NCBI RefSeq assembly: GCF_002742635.1
Contig: NZ_PEGF01000001.1
Span: 744,001 to 808,000, forward strand
DNA length: 64,000 nucleotides
Source: Caulobacter sp. X
Lineage (GTDB): Bacteria; Pseudomonadota; Alphaproteobacteria; Caulobacterales; Caulobacteraceae
Direction: 5' to 3'
Part shown: positions 35,081 to 44,069 of the stretch, in pieces
Layout: each line of letters begins with the position of its first letter
How positions within the stretch are numbered: the first letter of the stretch is position 1
Position numbers and translations under genes: made by a program
Notes under the pieces: model-generated
What the model was told of the DNA's origin: nothing
The model's database searches: none
What the model saw: only the letters and a program-made list of their open reading frames with translations

Positions 35081-36256
35081 ATGTTTTCATTTGGCCTCCG
35101 CAAGGTCATCCTTGAAGCGCCTACGGATTCGAGGAGTCGGGCCATTCCTGCCGTCGAGATCTCCGCGCTCATGAAGCTGGCCCGCAGTCGCGAGCCGGGA
35201 GACCGTGAGCGCCTGCTTACCGGGATCATCGACCTCTGCGAGGCCGGCCGCGCCAAGGGCGAGCCGACCCATCCCGACGTCCAGGCCCTGCTGAACTCGA
35301 TCTTCATGACGCTGGTCGTCGAAGCCGAACGCGATATCCGGCATCGCCTGTCGGAGCGTCTGGCCGACGCCGACTGGGCGCCGTCGGCCCTGATCAACAT
35401 CATGGCGCTGGACGAGATCGAGATCGCCCGTCCGATCATCGCCCGCAGCCCCGTCCTCAACGACCACGACCTGGTCCGCCTGCTGGTTCAGGCGACGCTG
35501 GAGCACCAGATCGAGATCGCCCGCCGCCCGCGCCTGTCGCCGCCGGTGATCGACGCGATCATCGAGCGCGACGAGCCCGCCGTCCTGACGGCTCTGGCCG
35601 CTAACGAGACCGCGGAGATTTCCGACCAGGCCATGCGGCGCCTCGTCGATCGTTCGCGCGACGTCGTCGCCCTGCGCTCGCCGCTGGCCCGTCACCCGCG
35701 GATGTCCAGCGACCTGGCCGAGCAGCTCTATGTGCTGGTCGGCCACGCCCTGCGCGAGGCCCTCGCCTCCCGTTTCAACCTCGACACAGCCCGCATGCAG
35801 GGGGCGCTGGACGAAGCGCTGCGCGCCGCCCATCGCGGCGAGGCCGCGATCGAGATCGGCCCCGTCGAGCAGGACGAGGACCGCGAGGACATGGAGCGCT
35901 CGCTGATCGAGAAACTCGACTCGGCGGGCCAGCTTCGTCCCGGCTACCTGCTGCGGGTGCTGCGCGAGGGACGGCTGCAGTTGTTCATCATGGCCCTGGC
36001 GCGCCTGGGAGACTTCGAGCCGGCGCAGATCCGCCGCGCCATCGACAGCGCCAAACCCGAGCTACTGGCCCTCGCCTGCTCGGCCGTCGGCATCGACCGC
36101 AGCGTGTTCCCGACGATCCTCGAGCACGTCCGCCAGCTGAACGGCGGCCGTCCGGGCGGCGGCGACGAGGGCCTGCGCCGCGCCGGCAGCGCCTTTGGCC
36201 CGTTTACGCCGGACATCGCCGGCATGGCCTTCCGCCAGGCCGTCGGCGCGGTTTGA
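35081..36256 (+). CDS. DUF2336 domain protein
   Basis: Up to 391 residues, nearly all helical, with HEAT-like repeated blocks such as [35 protein letters not shown] and [18 protein letters not shown]2336 proteins are confined mainly to alphaproteobacteria and have no established function. The start is uncertain. ATG 35081 gives a leader unlike the rest. GAGGAG at 35131-35136 lies seven bases before an in-frame ATT at 35144, and ATG 35171 begins [16 protein letters not shown], the conserved part. It is divergent from glpK and followed 31 bases later by the NAD kinase gene, probably as one message. Confidence 0.78.
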   Translation: MFSFGLRKVILEAPTDSRSRAIPAVEISALMKLARSREPGDRERLLTGIIDLCEAGRAKGEPTHPDVQALLNSIFMTLVVEAERDIRHRLSERLADADWAPSALINIMALDEIEIARPIIARSPVLNDHDLVRLLVQATLEHQIEIARRPRLSPPVIDAIIERDEPAVLTALAANETAEISDQAMRRLVDRSRDVVALRSPLARHPRMSSDLAEQLYVLVGHALREALASRFNLDTARMQGALDEALRAAHRGEAAIEIGPVEQDEDREDMERSLIEKLDSAGQLRPGYLLRVLREGRLQLFIMALARLGDFEPAQIRRAIDSAKPELLALACSAVGIDRSVFPTILEHVRQLNGGRPGGGDEGLRRAGSAFGPFTPDIAGMAFRQAVGAV

Positions 36257-36287
36257 CAACCGCCCAGGCTTGCCGCCTCTTGGCGCC

Positions 36288-37070
36288 ATGTACCAGCCGC
36301 AACCTTTCGTGACTCGCCTGGCGTTCAAGTCCAGCGACCGGCCCGAGGCGCAAGAGGCCCGTGAACGGCTGGTCGCGCGCTATGGCGACGTCGGCGAGGA
36401 CAACGCCCAGGTGATCGTCGCGCTCGGCGGCGACGGCTTCATGCTGGAGACGCTGCACGAGGCCATCGCCTCGCAGACCCCGATCTACGGCATGAACCGG
36501 GGCTCGGTCGGCTTCCTGATGAACGAGTACAGCGAGGACGGCCTCCTGGAGCGGATCAACGCCGCCGAGCGGGCGGTCATCCATCCGCTGGCCATGGTGG
36601 CGATCGATTCGCGCCGCACCCAGCATCGCGCCCTGGCGATCAACGAGGTCTCGCTGCTGCGCCAGACCCGCCAGACGGCCAAGCTGCGCATCTCGATCGA
36701 CGGCAAGGTGCGGATGGGCGAGCTGGTCTGCGACGGCGCCCTGCTGGCCACCCCGGCCGGATCGACCGCCTACAATCTTTCGGCGCACGGCCCGATCATC
36801 CCGATCGACGGCCATGTCCTGGCCCTGACGCCGATCAGCGCCTTCCGTCCCCGCCGCTGGCGCGGCGCCCTGCTGCCGCAATCGGCCCGCGTGACGTTCG
36901 AGATTCTGGAAGCCGACAAGCGCCCCGTCAGCGCCGTCGCCGACAACTTCGAGGTCCGCGACGTGATGGAGGTCCACATCTCCGAAGACCGCGGCACCTC
37001 GCTTGCGATGCTCTTCGACGCTGGCCGCAGCCTTGAGGAGCGCGTCCTGGCCGAGCAGTTCTCCGCCTGA
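36288..37070 (+). CDS. nadK: NAD kinase
   Basis: 260 residues from ATG 36288; the longer opening from 36195 overlaps DUF2336 coding. The GGDG motif ([16 protein letters not shown]) and the diacylglycerol-kinase-like NE/D motif ([12 protein letters not shown]), plus the NAD site [23 protein letters not shown], are all present. It phosphorylates NAD to NADP and supplies cytosolic NADPH metabolism. It lies between the DUF2336 gene and an Hpt gene on the same strand. Confidence 0.94.
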   Translation: MYQPQPFVTRLAFKSSDRPEAQEARERLVARYGDVGEDNAQVIVALGGDGFMLETLHEAIASQTPIYGMNRGSVGFLMNEYSEDGLLERINAAERAVIHPLAMVAIDSRRTQHRALAINEVSLLRQTRQTAKLRISIDGKVRMGELVCDGALLATPAGSTAYNLSAHGPIIPIDGHVLALTPISAFRPRRWRGALLPQSARVTFEILEADKRPVSAVADNFEVRDVMEVHISEDRGTSLAMLFDAGRSLEERVLAEQFSA

Positions 37071-37105
37071 GACGTTGGGTCGCACGGTAGGTGCGGTCTC
37101 ACTCA

Positions 37106-37129
37106 ATGTTAACGCCTGCTATGTTAGCG
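37106..37129 (+). repeat. Short direct repeat ATGTTARCG upstream of the Hpt gene
   Basis: ATGTTAACG at 37106-37114 and ATGTTAGCG at 37121-37129 repeat with a 15-base period, 33 bases before the GTG of the Hpt gene. The TTAACG core resembles a CtrA half-site. It could be a tandem operator. The evidence is limited to position and repetition. Confidence 0.3.
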
Positions 37130-37161
37130 TCACCCAAGTATCCGCCGCTGGGGAGGCGATC

Positions 37162-37650
37162 GTGACGAACAAGACCACCGCCGAGGTGATCCAGGTGCCG
37201 AACATGCTCAAGCTCAAGGTGGGCGGGCGCGGCGGCATCGACATGGCCGCGATCGCCAAGGCCGAAGCGGCGCTAAAGAGCCTGTCCGGCAACTTCGCCC
37301 AATGGCTGGACGACGAGATCGTCAAGCTGGAAGCCGCCCGCCAAGGCGTCCGCACCGAAGGCCTCACCGCCGAGACGGTCGAAACCCTCTACCTGCGGGC
37401 CCATGACCTGAAGGGCCTGGGCGCGACCTACGAGTTCCCCCTGATCACGCGCCTGGCCGCCTCGCTGTGCAAGCTGATCGACGACCCGGCGACGCGGCTC
37501 TCCGCGCCGATGTTCCTGGTCGACGCCCACATCGACGCGATCAAGGCCTGCGTCCGCGACGACATCCGCGTCGACACCCATCCAGTCGGCCGCCCTCTGG
37601 TCACCGAGCTGGAAGCCCGCGTGGCCGAGTACCTCGGCTCGGCCGGCTAG
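37162..37650 (+). CDS. Histidine phosphotransfer (Hpt) domain protein
   Basis: 162 residues from GTG 37162, with GGGGAGG upstream. The phospho-acceptor histidine is in YLRAHDLKGLGATYEFPLI, followed by LAASLCKLID as in four-helix Hpt domains. No kinase or receiver domain is fused or adjacent, so it would shuttle phosphate between proteins encoded elsewhere. The N-terminal KTTAEVIQVPNMLKLKVGG is not part of the bundle. Its TAG stop and the TAG stop of the convergent FAD oxidase share CTAG at 37647-37650. Confidence 0.82.
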   Translation: MTNKTTAEVIQVPNMLKLKVGGRGGIDMAAIAKAEAALKSLSGNFAQWLDDEIVKLEAARQGVRTEGLTAETVETLYLRAHDLKGLGATYEFPLITRLAASLCKLIDDPATRLSAPMFLVDAHIDAIKACVRDDIRVDTHPVGRPLVTELEARVAEYLGSAG

Positions 37651-39050
37651 GTCAGGCCGAACAGCCCCCTCAGGTACGGATTGAGCATCCGCCCCTCGGG
37701 ATCCAGCTCCTGGCGCACGGCCAGGAAATCGTTCCAGCGCGGATAGAGCGCCTGCAATTGCTGCCCCCGCAGCGTATGCAGCTTGCCCCAGTGCGGCCGC
37801 CCCTCGTAGCGGCGGAAGATCGGCTCGACCACGCTGTAGAGGAAGCTGAAGTCGTCGCGGTAGTAGGCGTGCACCGCCACTGAGCCGCGCGGCCCGCCTT
37901 GGAACGGCGACAGCCAGGCGTCGTCGGGCGCGATCCGCCGCGCCTCGATCGGGAAGAAGACGTCGGGCCGCTCCTTCTCGAGAGTGCGGACGACCTCTTC
38001 CAGGGCCTTCAGCTGGTTCTCGACCGGCAGGTGGAATTCCATCTCGTTGAAGCGCACCGGACGCTCGGTCGACAGCAGCTTCCAGCCCTCGTCGACGGCC
38101 GTCTCGGGCTTTGCGGTCGACAGCAGCGCCTTGGCGGCGGCCTTGCGCACCGGCGTGGCGAAGCCCAGCAGATTGCGCAGGCCTTTGAGCGCCTCAAGGA
38201 ACTCCGTGTCCTGGTCGGGACCGCGCGGCAGGGCCGGATCGTCGGTCTCGTCGTGGCTGATGTTCGCCGCGAGACCCGTGAACGGCACGGCGTAGAATTC
38301 GAAGTTGCGATGCTGGGCCCAGCGCGCCTCGGCGTTGGCCAGGGCTTCCTCGAAGGGCTCCAGCCAGACGCGGCGACGCAGACGGCGGTTGGCGCTGGTC
38401 CGAATGCGCACCTGGCTGATCACGCCGAGCGATCCGAGCGAGACGCGGGCGGCCTGGAAGATCTCGGGATGGTTGGTCGCGTCGGCGTCGATGACCTGGC
38501 CGGACGGCGTGACCAGCCTCAGGCCGGTGACGTCGCCGTGCAGCGCGGGGATCTTGGCCCCGGTCCCGTGCGTGGCCGTGCCCAGCGCGCCGCCCAGCGA
38601 TTGCTTGTTGATGTCGGGCAGGTTCGGCAGCGCCCGGCCCTTCTCGGCCAGCATGGGCCCGAGCGCGCCCAGCCGCGTACCGGTCCGGACGATCGCCGCG
38701 TCGCCCTCCCAGCCGACGACGCCTGACATCGAGTCCAGCGAGACCAGGGTCCCGGTCGTCGGCGCCAGGGCGGTGAAGGAGTGGCCCGCGCCCACTGGGC
38801 GGATCGGTCCCTGCGCGGTCTTCAGGGCCAGAGCCAGCTCGCCCTCGTCCTTGGGCGCCAGGCGGGCGGCGGGATAGGCGTTCTGGATGCCGGACCAATT
38901 GCGCCAGAGCAGCTTGCCGTCGGCGTTGACCGAGGGCGGGGACGGCGGTTCAGGCTTGTCTCCGGTGGCGACCTTGTAGGCGGCCGCGCCGCCGGCGACC
39001 ACCGCCACGCCCGTTCCACCGGCGATCAGGGCCCCTCGCCTCGAGATCAT
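37647..39050 (-). CDS. FAD-linked sugar-lactone oxidase/dehydrogenase (ALO family), Tat-exported
   Basis: 467 residues. The N-terminus ISRRGALIAGGTGVAVVAGG is a Tat-like signal. The FAD_binding_4 domain has PVGAGHSFTALAPTTGTLVS and GGALGTATHGTG; the ALO C-terminal domain ends with GRPHWGKLHTL (the HWGK motif) and DPEGRMLNPYLRGLF. Relatives oxidise L-gulono-, L-galactono- or D-arabinono-1,4-lactone or aldoses. It lies 22 bases after a lipoprotein cytochrome c5 gene that in turn overlaps folD. The cytochrome is a natural electron acceptor for a periplasmic flavoenzyme, so they may form one dehydrogenase complex. Confidence 0.87.
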   Translation of the reverse strand: MISRRGALIAGGTGVAVVAGGAAAYKVATGDKPEPPSPPSVNADGKLLWRNWSGIQNAYPAARLAPKDEGELALALKTAQGPIRPVGAGHSFTALAPTTGTLVSLDSMSGVVGWEGDAAIVRTGTRLGALGPMLAEKGRALPNLPDINKQSLGGALGTATHGTGAKIPALHGDVTGLRLVTPSGQVIDADATNHPEIFQAARVSLGSLGVISQVRIRTSANRRLRRRVWLEPFEEALANAEARWAQHRNFEFYAVPFTGLAANISHDETDDPALPRGPDQDTEFLEALKGLRNLLGFATPVRKAAAKALLSTAKPETAVDEGWKLLSTERPVRFNEMEFHLPVENQLKALEEVVRTLEKERPDVFFPIEARRIAPDDAWLSPFQGGPRGSVAVHAYYRDDFSFLYSVVEPIFRRYEGRPHWGKLHTLRGQQLQALYPRWNDFLAVRQELDPEGRMLNPYLRGLFGLT

Positions 39051-39072
39051 GTTTCCGCCCGCTCGTTGTTTG

Positions 39073-39435
39073 TTACGCCGCGGAGTCTTCGCGCCCCGCC
39101 ATGAAGCGTATCAGGGCCTTGAAATCGTCCGGCGTGCAAGTCGCGCATTGACCGGTCGCCGGCATGGCGTTGAAGCCCTGGATGGCGTGGTCCAGCAGCA
39201 CGGCCTCGCCCTGCTTCCAGCGCGGGTCCCAGGCGGCGCGGTCGTGGACCAGCGGCGCGCCCGCGCCGGGGATGGCGTGACAGGCGTGGCATGAGGTCTC
39301 GTAGAGGCTCGCTAGCCGCGCATCAGCGGGCCGCAGCGCCAGGGCCTGCTCGGGCGTGGGCGGCGGCGGAGGCTTGGCCCCGCAGGCCGCGAGGATCAGG
39401 GCGGCGGCGGCGAGAAGGGCCAGCCGCCGCATCAA
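39073..39435 (-). CDS. Lipoprotein cytochrome c5-type
   Basis: 120 residues. The signal ends in the lipobox ILAAC (Cys18), followed by a Pro-rich linker. The haem site is CHACH (49-53), the likely axial Met is in FNAMPATG, and a second CATC pair (QCATCT) gives the disulfide typical of cytochrome c5. It should sit on the periplasmic face of a membrane. Its ATG overlaps the folD stop by four bases (ATGA, 39432-39435), and the FAD lactone oxidase gene follows. Confidence 0.87.
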   Translation of the reverse strand: MMRRLALLAAAALILAACGAKPPPPPTPEQALALRPADARLASLYETSCHACHAIPGAGAPLVHDRAAWDPRWKQGEAVLLDHAIQGFNAMPATGQCATCTPDDFKALIRFMAGREDSAA

Positions 39436-40325
39436 GCGATCCCCGACAGGCGCTTGGCGGCCGTCAGCGTGTTGGCCAGCAGGCAGGCGATGGTCATCGG
39501 TCCGACTCCCCCCGGAACCGGCGTGATCGCGCCGGCGACCTCGGAAACTTCATCGAAGGCCACGTCGCCGACAAGGCGGGTCTTGCCAGCCGCCGCGGCC
39601 GCCGGGTCGCGGGCCGGATAGCGGGTGATGCCGACGTCGATCACGGTCGCGCCCGGCTTGACCCAGTCGGCCTTGACCATCTCGGCCCGGCCCACGGCGG
39701 CCACGACGATGTCGGCCTGACGCACGATGCCCGGCAGGTCCTTGGAGCGCGAGTGAGCGATGGTCACGGTGCAGTCGGCGGCCAGCAGCATCTGGGCCAT
39801 CGGCTTGCCCATCAGGTTCGAGCGGCCGATCACCACGGCGTTCTTGCCCGACAGGTCGCCCAAGGTGTCCTTCAGCAGCATCATGCAGCCCAGCGGCGTG
39901 CAGGGCGTCAGGGCCGGCAGGCCGCTGGCCAGGCGCCCGGCGTTGGTCACGGTCAGGCCGTCGACATCCTTGTCGGGCGAGAGGGCCGCGACGACGTCCA
40001 TCTGGCTGATGTGCGGCGGCACCGGGAACTGGACCAGCACGCCGTGGATCTTGGGATCGGCGTTCAGCTTGGCGACCACGGCCAGCAGCTCGTCCTGGGT
40101 CGTCTCGGCCGGCAGGCGATGGGTTTCGGAGTACATGCCCGCCGCTTCGGTCTGTTCGCCCTTGTTGCGGACATAGACCTGGCTGGCCGGATCCTCGCCG
40201 ACCAGCACGACGGCCAGCCCTGGCGTCACGCCATGTTTGGCCTTCAGCTCGGCCACCTCCTCGGCGATCTTGCCCCGCAGATCGGCCGCGAAAGCCTTGC
40301 CGTCGATGAGTTTCGCCTGCGCCAT
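39432..40325 (-). CDS. folD: Bifunctional methylenetetrahydrofolate dehydrogenase/cyclohydrolase
   Basis: 297 residues from ATG 40325; the opening reaching 41630 is a shadow of the ALDH gene. The catalytic lysine lies in [14 protein letters not shown], and [11 protein letters not shown] and [11 protein letters not shown] are the two FolD signatures. The NADP site is [18 protein letters not shown], and the end is [16 protein letters not shown]. It interconverts 5,10-methylene- and 10-formyl-tetrahydrofolate. It leads the folD-cytochrome-FAD oxidase message. Confidence 0.95.
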   Translation of the reverse strand: MAQAKLIDGKAFAADLRGKIAEEVAELKAKHGVTPGLAVVLVGEDPASQVYVRNKGEQTEAAGMYSETHRLPAETTQDELLAVVAKLNADPKIHGVLVQFPVPPHISQMDVVAALSPDKDVDGLTVTNAGRLASGLPALTPCTPLGCMMLLKDTLGDLSGKNAVVIGRSNLMGKPMAQMLLAADCTVTIAHSRSKDLPGIVRQADIVVAAVGRAEMVKADWVKPGATVIDVGITRYPARDPAAAAAGKTRLVGDVAFDEVSEVAGAITPVPGGVGPMTIACLLANTLTAAKRLSGIA

Positions 40326-40427
40326 GGGGGTTCTCCTGCTTGACCCGTCCCTAGCCGCTCGACGCGCGCCGCGCAACGCCGGCGCCAAGGACTTGACCCG
40401 GGACCTGGGTCGGCGTTTTCCAGGCGT

Positions 40428-41951
40428 ATGACACAGTCCTTCCCGACTCCCGCCGCCCACGCCCGCGACCTGCTGGACAAGCTGGGCGTCCCGGCCCGCC
40501 CCGCCGACGCCGGCCAGCCCGTGCGCAGCCCGGTCGACGGTTCGATCCTGACCCACGTCGCCTTCGACGACGCCCGCCAGATCGAGGCCAAGGTCGCCGC
40601 CGCCCGCCGCGCCTTCGACGCTTGGCGCGTGGTCCCCGCCCCGCGCCGAGGCGAGCTGGTCCGCCTGTTTGGCGAAGAGCTGCGCGCCGCCAAGTCGGAT
40701 CTCGCCGAACTGGTCACCCTGGAGGCCGGCAAGATCGCCTCCGAGGCGGCTGGCGAGGTCCAGGAGATGATCGACATCTGCGACTTCGCCGTCGGCCTGT
40801 CGCGCCAACTGCACGGCCTGACCATCGCCTCGGAACGCCCCGGCCACGCCATGCGCGAGACCTGGCACCCGCTGGGCCCGGTGGCGGTGATCAGCGCCTT
40901 CAACTTCCCGGTCGCCGTCTGGGCCTGGAACGCGTGCCTGGCCTTGGTCTGCGGCGATCCGGTGATCTGGAAGCCGTCGGAGAAGACGCCGCTGACGGCG
41001 CTGGCGACCCACGCCATCCTGCAACGCGCCCTCGCCCGCTTCGGCGACGCGCCGGAAGGCTTGGCGTCCGTGGTCCAGGGCGGCCGCGACGCCGGCGAGC
41101 GCCTGGCCCGCGATCCGCGCATCCCGCTGGTCAGCGCCACCGGCTCGACCCGCATGGGCAAGGCCCTGGCCCCGGTCGTGGCCGAGCGCTTCGGCCGCTC
41201 GATCCTGGAGCTGGGCGGCAACAACGCCATGATCGTCACGCCCTCGGCGGACCTTTCGCTGGCCCTGCGCGCCATCGTCTTCTCGGCCGCCGGCACGGCG
41301 GGCCAGCGCTGCACATCCTTGCGTCGCCTGATCGTCCACGAGAGCCTGGTCGACAAGCTCTCCGACGCCGTCGAGACCGCCTTCCAGCGCCTGCCGGTCG
41401 GCGATCCGCGCGAGGCCAAGACGCTGCTCGGCCCGCTGATCGATCGCCAGGCCTATGAGGCTTTCGTCGCCGCGATGGACGCCGTCCGGGCCGAGGGTGG
41501 GACGGTCAGCGGCGGCGAGCGCCTGTTGGCCGATCAATGGCCCGAGGCTTTCTATGTCCGCCCGGCCCTGGCCCGCCTGCCCGCCCCGGCGCCCTGCATG
41601 CAGCGCGAGACCTTCGCGCCGTTGCTGCACGTCGTGCCGTACGCGGACTTCGACCAGGCGGTGGAGATCCAGAATGACGTTCCTCAGGGTCTCTCCTCCT
41701 GTGTGATGACTAACGACGTCCGCGAGGCCGAGGCCTTCCTGTCGGCGGCGGGCAGCGACTGCGGCATCGCCAACGTCAATATCGGCCCCTCGGGCGCCGA
41801 GATCGGCGGCGCGTTCGGCGGCGAGAAGGAGACCGGCGGCGGTCGCGAGAGCGGCTCCGACAGCTGGAAGCAGTACATGCGCCGCCAGACCGCGACGGTG
41901 AACTATTCGGGAGCCCTGCCGCTGGCGCAGGGGGTTCGGTTCGATCTGTAG
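40428..41951 (+). CDS. ALDH7-family aldehyde dehydrogenase (aminoadipate-semialdehyde dehydrogenase-like)
   Basis: 507 residues. The catalytic cysteine is in [17 protein letters not shown], and the general-base Glu in [13 protein letters not shown]; the NAD site has [14 protein letters not shown]. The substitution of GQRC and ELGGNN, and the C-terminal [18 protein letters not shown], are characteristic of ALDH7 (antiquitin). Those enzymes oxidise alpha-aminoadipate semialdehyde in lysine degradation or betaine aldehyde. No lysine-catabolism gene is adjacent. It is followed by an inverted repeat. Confidence 0.88.
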   Translation: MTQSFPTPAAHARDLLDKLGVPARPADAGQPVRSPVDGSILTHVAFDDARQIEAKVAAARRAFDAWRVVPAPRRGELVRLFGEELRAAKSDLAELVTLEAGKIASEAAGEVQEMIDICDFAVGLSRQLHGLTIASERPGHAMRETWHPLGPVAVISAFNFPVAVWAWNACLALVCGDPVIWKPSEKTPLTALATHAILQRALARFGDAPEGLASVVQGGRDAGERLARDPRIPLVSATGSTRMGKALAPVVAERFGRSILELGGNNAMIVTPSADLSLALRAIVFSAAGTAGQRCTSLRRLIVHESLVDKLSDAVETAFQRLPVGDPREAKTLLGPLIDRQAYEAFVAAMDAVRAEGGTVSGGERLLADQWPEAFYVRPALARLPAPAPCMQRETFAPLLHVVPYADFDQAVEIQNDVPQGLSSCVMTNDVREAEAFLSAAGSDCGIANVNIGPSGAEIGGAFGGEKETGGGRESGSDSWKQYMRRQTATVNYSGALPLAQGVRFDL

Positions 41952-42074
41952 AAATCCTCCCCCTGACGGGGGAGGTGTCCGCGAAGCGGACGGTGGGGGA
42001 AGTTCTGCTGACCCGGCCTCTTCCCCCTCCGTCGTCGCTACGCGCCGACACCTCCCCCGCTAGGGGGAGGATTT
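41952..42074. repeat. Intergenic inverted-repeat element (REP-like)
   Basis: AAATCCTCCCCCT (41952-41964) is the exact reverse complement of AGGGGGAGGATTT (42062-42074). Inside are further imperfectly paired blocks (GGGGGAGGTGTCCGC against CGACACCTCCCCC, and GGTGGGGGAAG against CTTCCCCCTCC). It directly follows the ALDH stop. Such nested GC-rich palindromes are typical dispersed repeats of alphaproteobacteria. It can also act as a transcription terminator or mRNA stabiliser. Confidence 0.75.
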
Positions 42075-42526
42075 GGGCGTGCGACCGCCGCTTCACGCGG
42101 CCGGCCGCTGAAGGGATGGAAAGGGACGCGGAGCGCCGGACGACGTCCGGTGAACTTTGATAAATACCGTTTCGACGAAGCCCGACGCTCCGCGCGACCG
42201 TTATCCGCCAGCGTCCCGTCGGGTGGCCCTGTTCAGGCCTTACCGGGACCTGGGCGCTTCCGTTTCCAGAAGACCCAGCGGTCGAAGAGGACGGGCTTCC
42301 AGCCAGACACGCCCTTTTGCCTTCAACCACGCCGACGGCGGGCGGGTGAGCCCAGCAAGCTCAGCCCCGGACCGTCCGAGTATCCCCCTCGAACCTGTCC
42401 CCGCTCGATCGCCCCCCGCCGCCACGATGGTCGCTGGCCATGCGCCCTTTCCTCGCGACGAGGTGGGTAGAGAATACGGCAGGTTTTGGAGGGGAGGATA
42501 AGTCGCCGCGAAGGCCCGTTCCTTCC
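42075..42526. other. Non-coding stretch with no recognised gene, containing a possible structured RNA
   Basis: Between two repeat elements. Several overlapping openings of 60-114 codons exist on both strands (for example 42157-42501 plus and 42240-42425 minus). None has a good ribosome-binding site or recognisable domain, and all are rich in Arg/Ser/Pro, the pattern of chance openings in GC-rich DNA. The most structured part is 42127-42194: CGCGGAGCG (42127-42135) pairs with CGCTCCGCG (42186-42194) around an inner hairpin CCGGAC/GTCCGG (42136-42150). I do not recognise an RNA family. Confidence 0.4.
42127..42194. ncRNA. Candidate structured RNA of unknown family
   Basis: A 9-bp outer stem (CGCGGAGCG at 42127-42135 with CGCTCCGCG at 42186-42194) encloses a perfect 6-bp hairpin (CCGGAC/GTCCGG) and a relatively AT-rich loop (TGAACTTTGATAAATACCG) followed by TTCG-AC-GAA-like pairing. 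The strand and ends are unknown. It is based only on base pairing, so it could be part of a larger dispersed repeat. Confidence 0.2.
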
Positions 42527-42712
42527 ATCACCCTCTCCCTTGGGGAGAGGGCGGGGCCCAAGCGAAGCTTGGGAGGGTGAGGGCCTAAGCCCTCGCCGTT
42601 AAAAATGCAGGTAACACAGAGGCTTGCGCGGACTCATCACTGGCTTCGCCATCCCCTCACCCTCCCACGCCTTCGGCGCGGGCCCCGCCCTCTCCCCATG
42701 GGAGACGGTGTT
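42527..42712. repeat. Second intergenic inverted repeat pair
   Basis: The left arm (about 42527-42583, containing CACCCTCTCCCTTGGGGAGA, CGGGGCCC and GGGAGGGTGAGGG) is largely the reverse complement of the right arm (about 42654-42712, containing CCCCTCACCCTCCCACG, GGGCCCCGCCCTCTCCCCAT). The 70-base centre carries no gene. It is a different sequence from the element at 41952-42074 and lies just before tRNA-Thr. Confidence 0.65.
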
Positions 42713-42789
42713 CTATGCCCGTACCCGCATGGGTATTGCCGTCCGCGCCGGCAAACGGCATAAGCCCTGACCTCGGGTCACAGACCCAC

Positions 42790-42864
<75 letters not shown>

Positions 42865-42886
42865 CTCTCTTTCCTCGGGTCGCGCG

Positions 42887-43348
42887 ATGACCGCCACGCT
42901 CTTCATCGACGCCGACGCCTGCCCCGTGAAGGACGAGGCCTACAAGGTCGCCGCCCGGCATGGCTTCAAGACCTTCGTGGTGTCCAACAGCTGGATCCGC
43001 GTGCCCCAGACGCCCGTGATCGAGCAGATCGTGGTCGACGCCGGCCCCGACGTCGCCGACGACTGGATCGCCGAGCGCTGCGGACCGGGCGACGTGGTCG
43101 TCACCAACGACATCCCCCTGGCCGACCGCGTCCTGAAGGCGGGCGGCGCGGCCGTGGCGCCGAACGGACGGGTGTTTACGGCCGACATGATCGGCTCGGC
43201 CTTGGCCTCGCGCTCGATCGGCGAGCACCTGCGCTCGATGGGCGAGGTCACCAAGGGCCCGGCCGCCTTCGCCAACGCCGACCGCTCGCGCTTCCTGCAG
43301 GCGTTGGACCAACTGGTGGTCAAGGCCAAGCGCGTGGCTCCGAGATGA
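42887..43348 (+). CDS. DUF188 (YaiI/YqxD) family protein
   Basis: 153 residues. The motif LFIDADACPVKDEAYKVA at the N-terminus, the central VVVTNDIPLADRVLKAGG and RSRFLQALDQLV at the end match UPF0178/DUF188. The aspartates are arranged like a PIN-domain nuclease core, which suggests metal-dependent nuclease activity, but no function is established. The stop overlaps arfB by ATGA (43345-43348). Confidence 0.9.
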   Translation: MTATLFIDADACPVKDEAYKVAARHGFKTFVVSNSWIRVPQTPVIEQIVVDAGPDVADDWIAERCGPGDVVVTNDIPLADRVLKAGGAAVAPNGRVFTADMIGSALASRSIGEHLRSMGEVTKGPAAFANADRSRFLQALDQLVVKAKRVAPR

Positions 43349-43767
43349 TCGAGATCACCTCCTGGCTACGGATCGACGAGGACGAGCTGGTCTGGAAGGC
43401 GACACGCGCCTCGGGCCCCGGCGGCCAGCACGTCAACAAGACCTCGACCGCGCTTGAGCTGCGGTTCGATGTCAGGAACTCCCCGTCCCTGCCCGAGGAT
43501 GTGAAGGCGCGGCTGGAAAAGCTGGCGGGCAGCCGCCTGACCCAGGACGGCGTGCTGATCCTGTTCGCCCAAGGCTCGCGCTCGCAGGAGATGAACCGCC
43601 AGGACGCCCAGGCGCGTCTCGTCGACCTGATCCGCCGCGCGACCGAGAAACCCAAGCCGCGCAAGGCGACCAAGCCGACCTATTCCAGCAAGCTCAAGCG
43701 GCTGGAAGGCAAGGCCAAGCGCGGCACGGTGAAGTCCGGGCGCGGCCGGGTGAAGTTCGAGGATTAG
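43345..43767 (+). CDS. arfB: Alternative ribosome-rescue factor ArfB (YaeJ)
   Basis: 140 residues. The GGQ motif is in ASGPGGQHVNKTSTALELRF (about 22-41), where peptidyl-tRNA hydrolysis takes place. The C-terminal tail is basic (KPKPRKATKPTYSSKLKR and on), which in ArfB inserts in the mRNA channel of stalled ribosomes. Lacking codon-recognition domains, it is not a normal release factor. In Caulobacter the homologue is known to back up tmRNA-SmpB; smpB is in the same window at 55880-56338. Its TAG stop overlaps the stop of the convergent small gene (TTAG, 43764-43767). Confidence 0.93.
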   Translation: MIEITSWLRIDEDELVWKATRASGPGGQHVNKTSTALELRFDVRNSPSLPEDVKARLEKLAGSRLTQDGVLILFAQGSRSQEMNRQDAQARLVDLIRRATEKPKPRKATKPTYSSKLKRLEGKAKRGTVKSGRGRVKFED

Positions 43768-43985
43768 GCCTGAACGATACGCACGTTACGGACATGGCCT
43801 ATTGATGCTTGGAGCACCTCAACGTTGGAGGTCTCAAGGAACTTCTTCAAAAGACGCTCTGCACACGCGATCTGGCGAAATGGGAACGCCAAGTTCAACT
43901 CGCCGACCATAGCCGGCGTCACGACGAAGCAATGGTCAGCGGTGCTGATAACCGGTACAAAGGTGCTGTAGGTCTTTGTATTCAT
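43764..43985 (-). CDS. Small protein of unknown function
   Basis: 73 residues from the ATG at 43985 (alternatives at 43988 and 43997). A GGAGAG lies five bases upstream of the chosen ATG. The sequence (MNTKTYSTFVPVISTADHCF start, IGHVRNVRIVQA end) has no recognised domain, signal or membrane segment. Its third-position GC is lower than that of its neighbours, and it may have arrived by transfer or be under weak selection. It converges on arfB with overlapping stop codons. Confidence 0.55.
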   Translation of the reverse strand: MNTKTYSTFVPVISTADHCFVVTPAMVGELNLAFPFRQIACAERLLKKFLETSNVEVLQASIGHVRNVRIVQA

Positions 43986-44069
43986 CATACTCTCCATATC
44001 ATGGCCGCGCCGTCATCCCGACGGTGCACGCCACGAAAATGGAACAAATAGAGAATACAGTCAAGCAGC

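Noticed and set aside
39432..41630. Apparent 732-codon minus-strand protein
   Set aside because: Only its last 297 codons are folD. The rest is antisense to the ALDH7 gene, and folD has a normal ATG at 40325.
42157..42501. 114-codon open frame in the gene-free stretch
   Set aside because: No ribosome-binding site and no domain; several competing frames overlap it, and composition matches random GC-rich sequence. Kept only as part of the non-coding entry.
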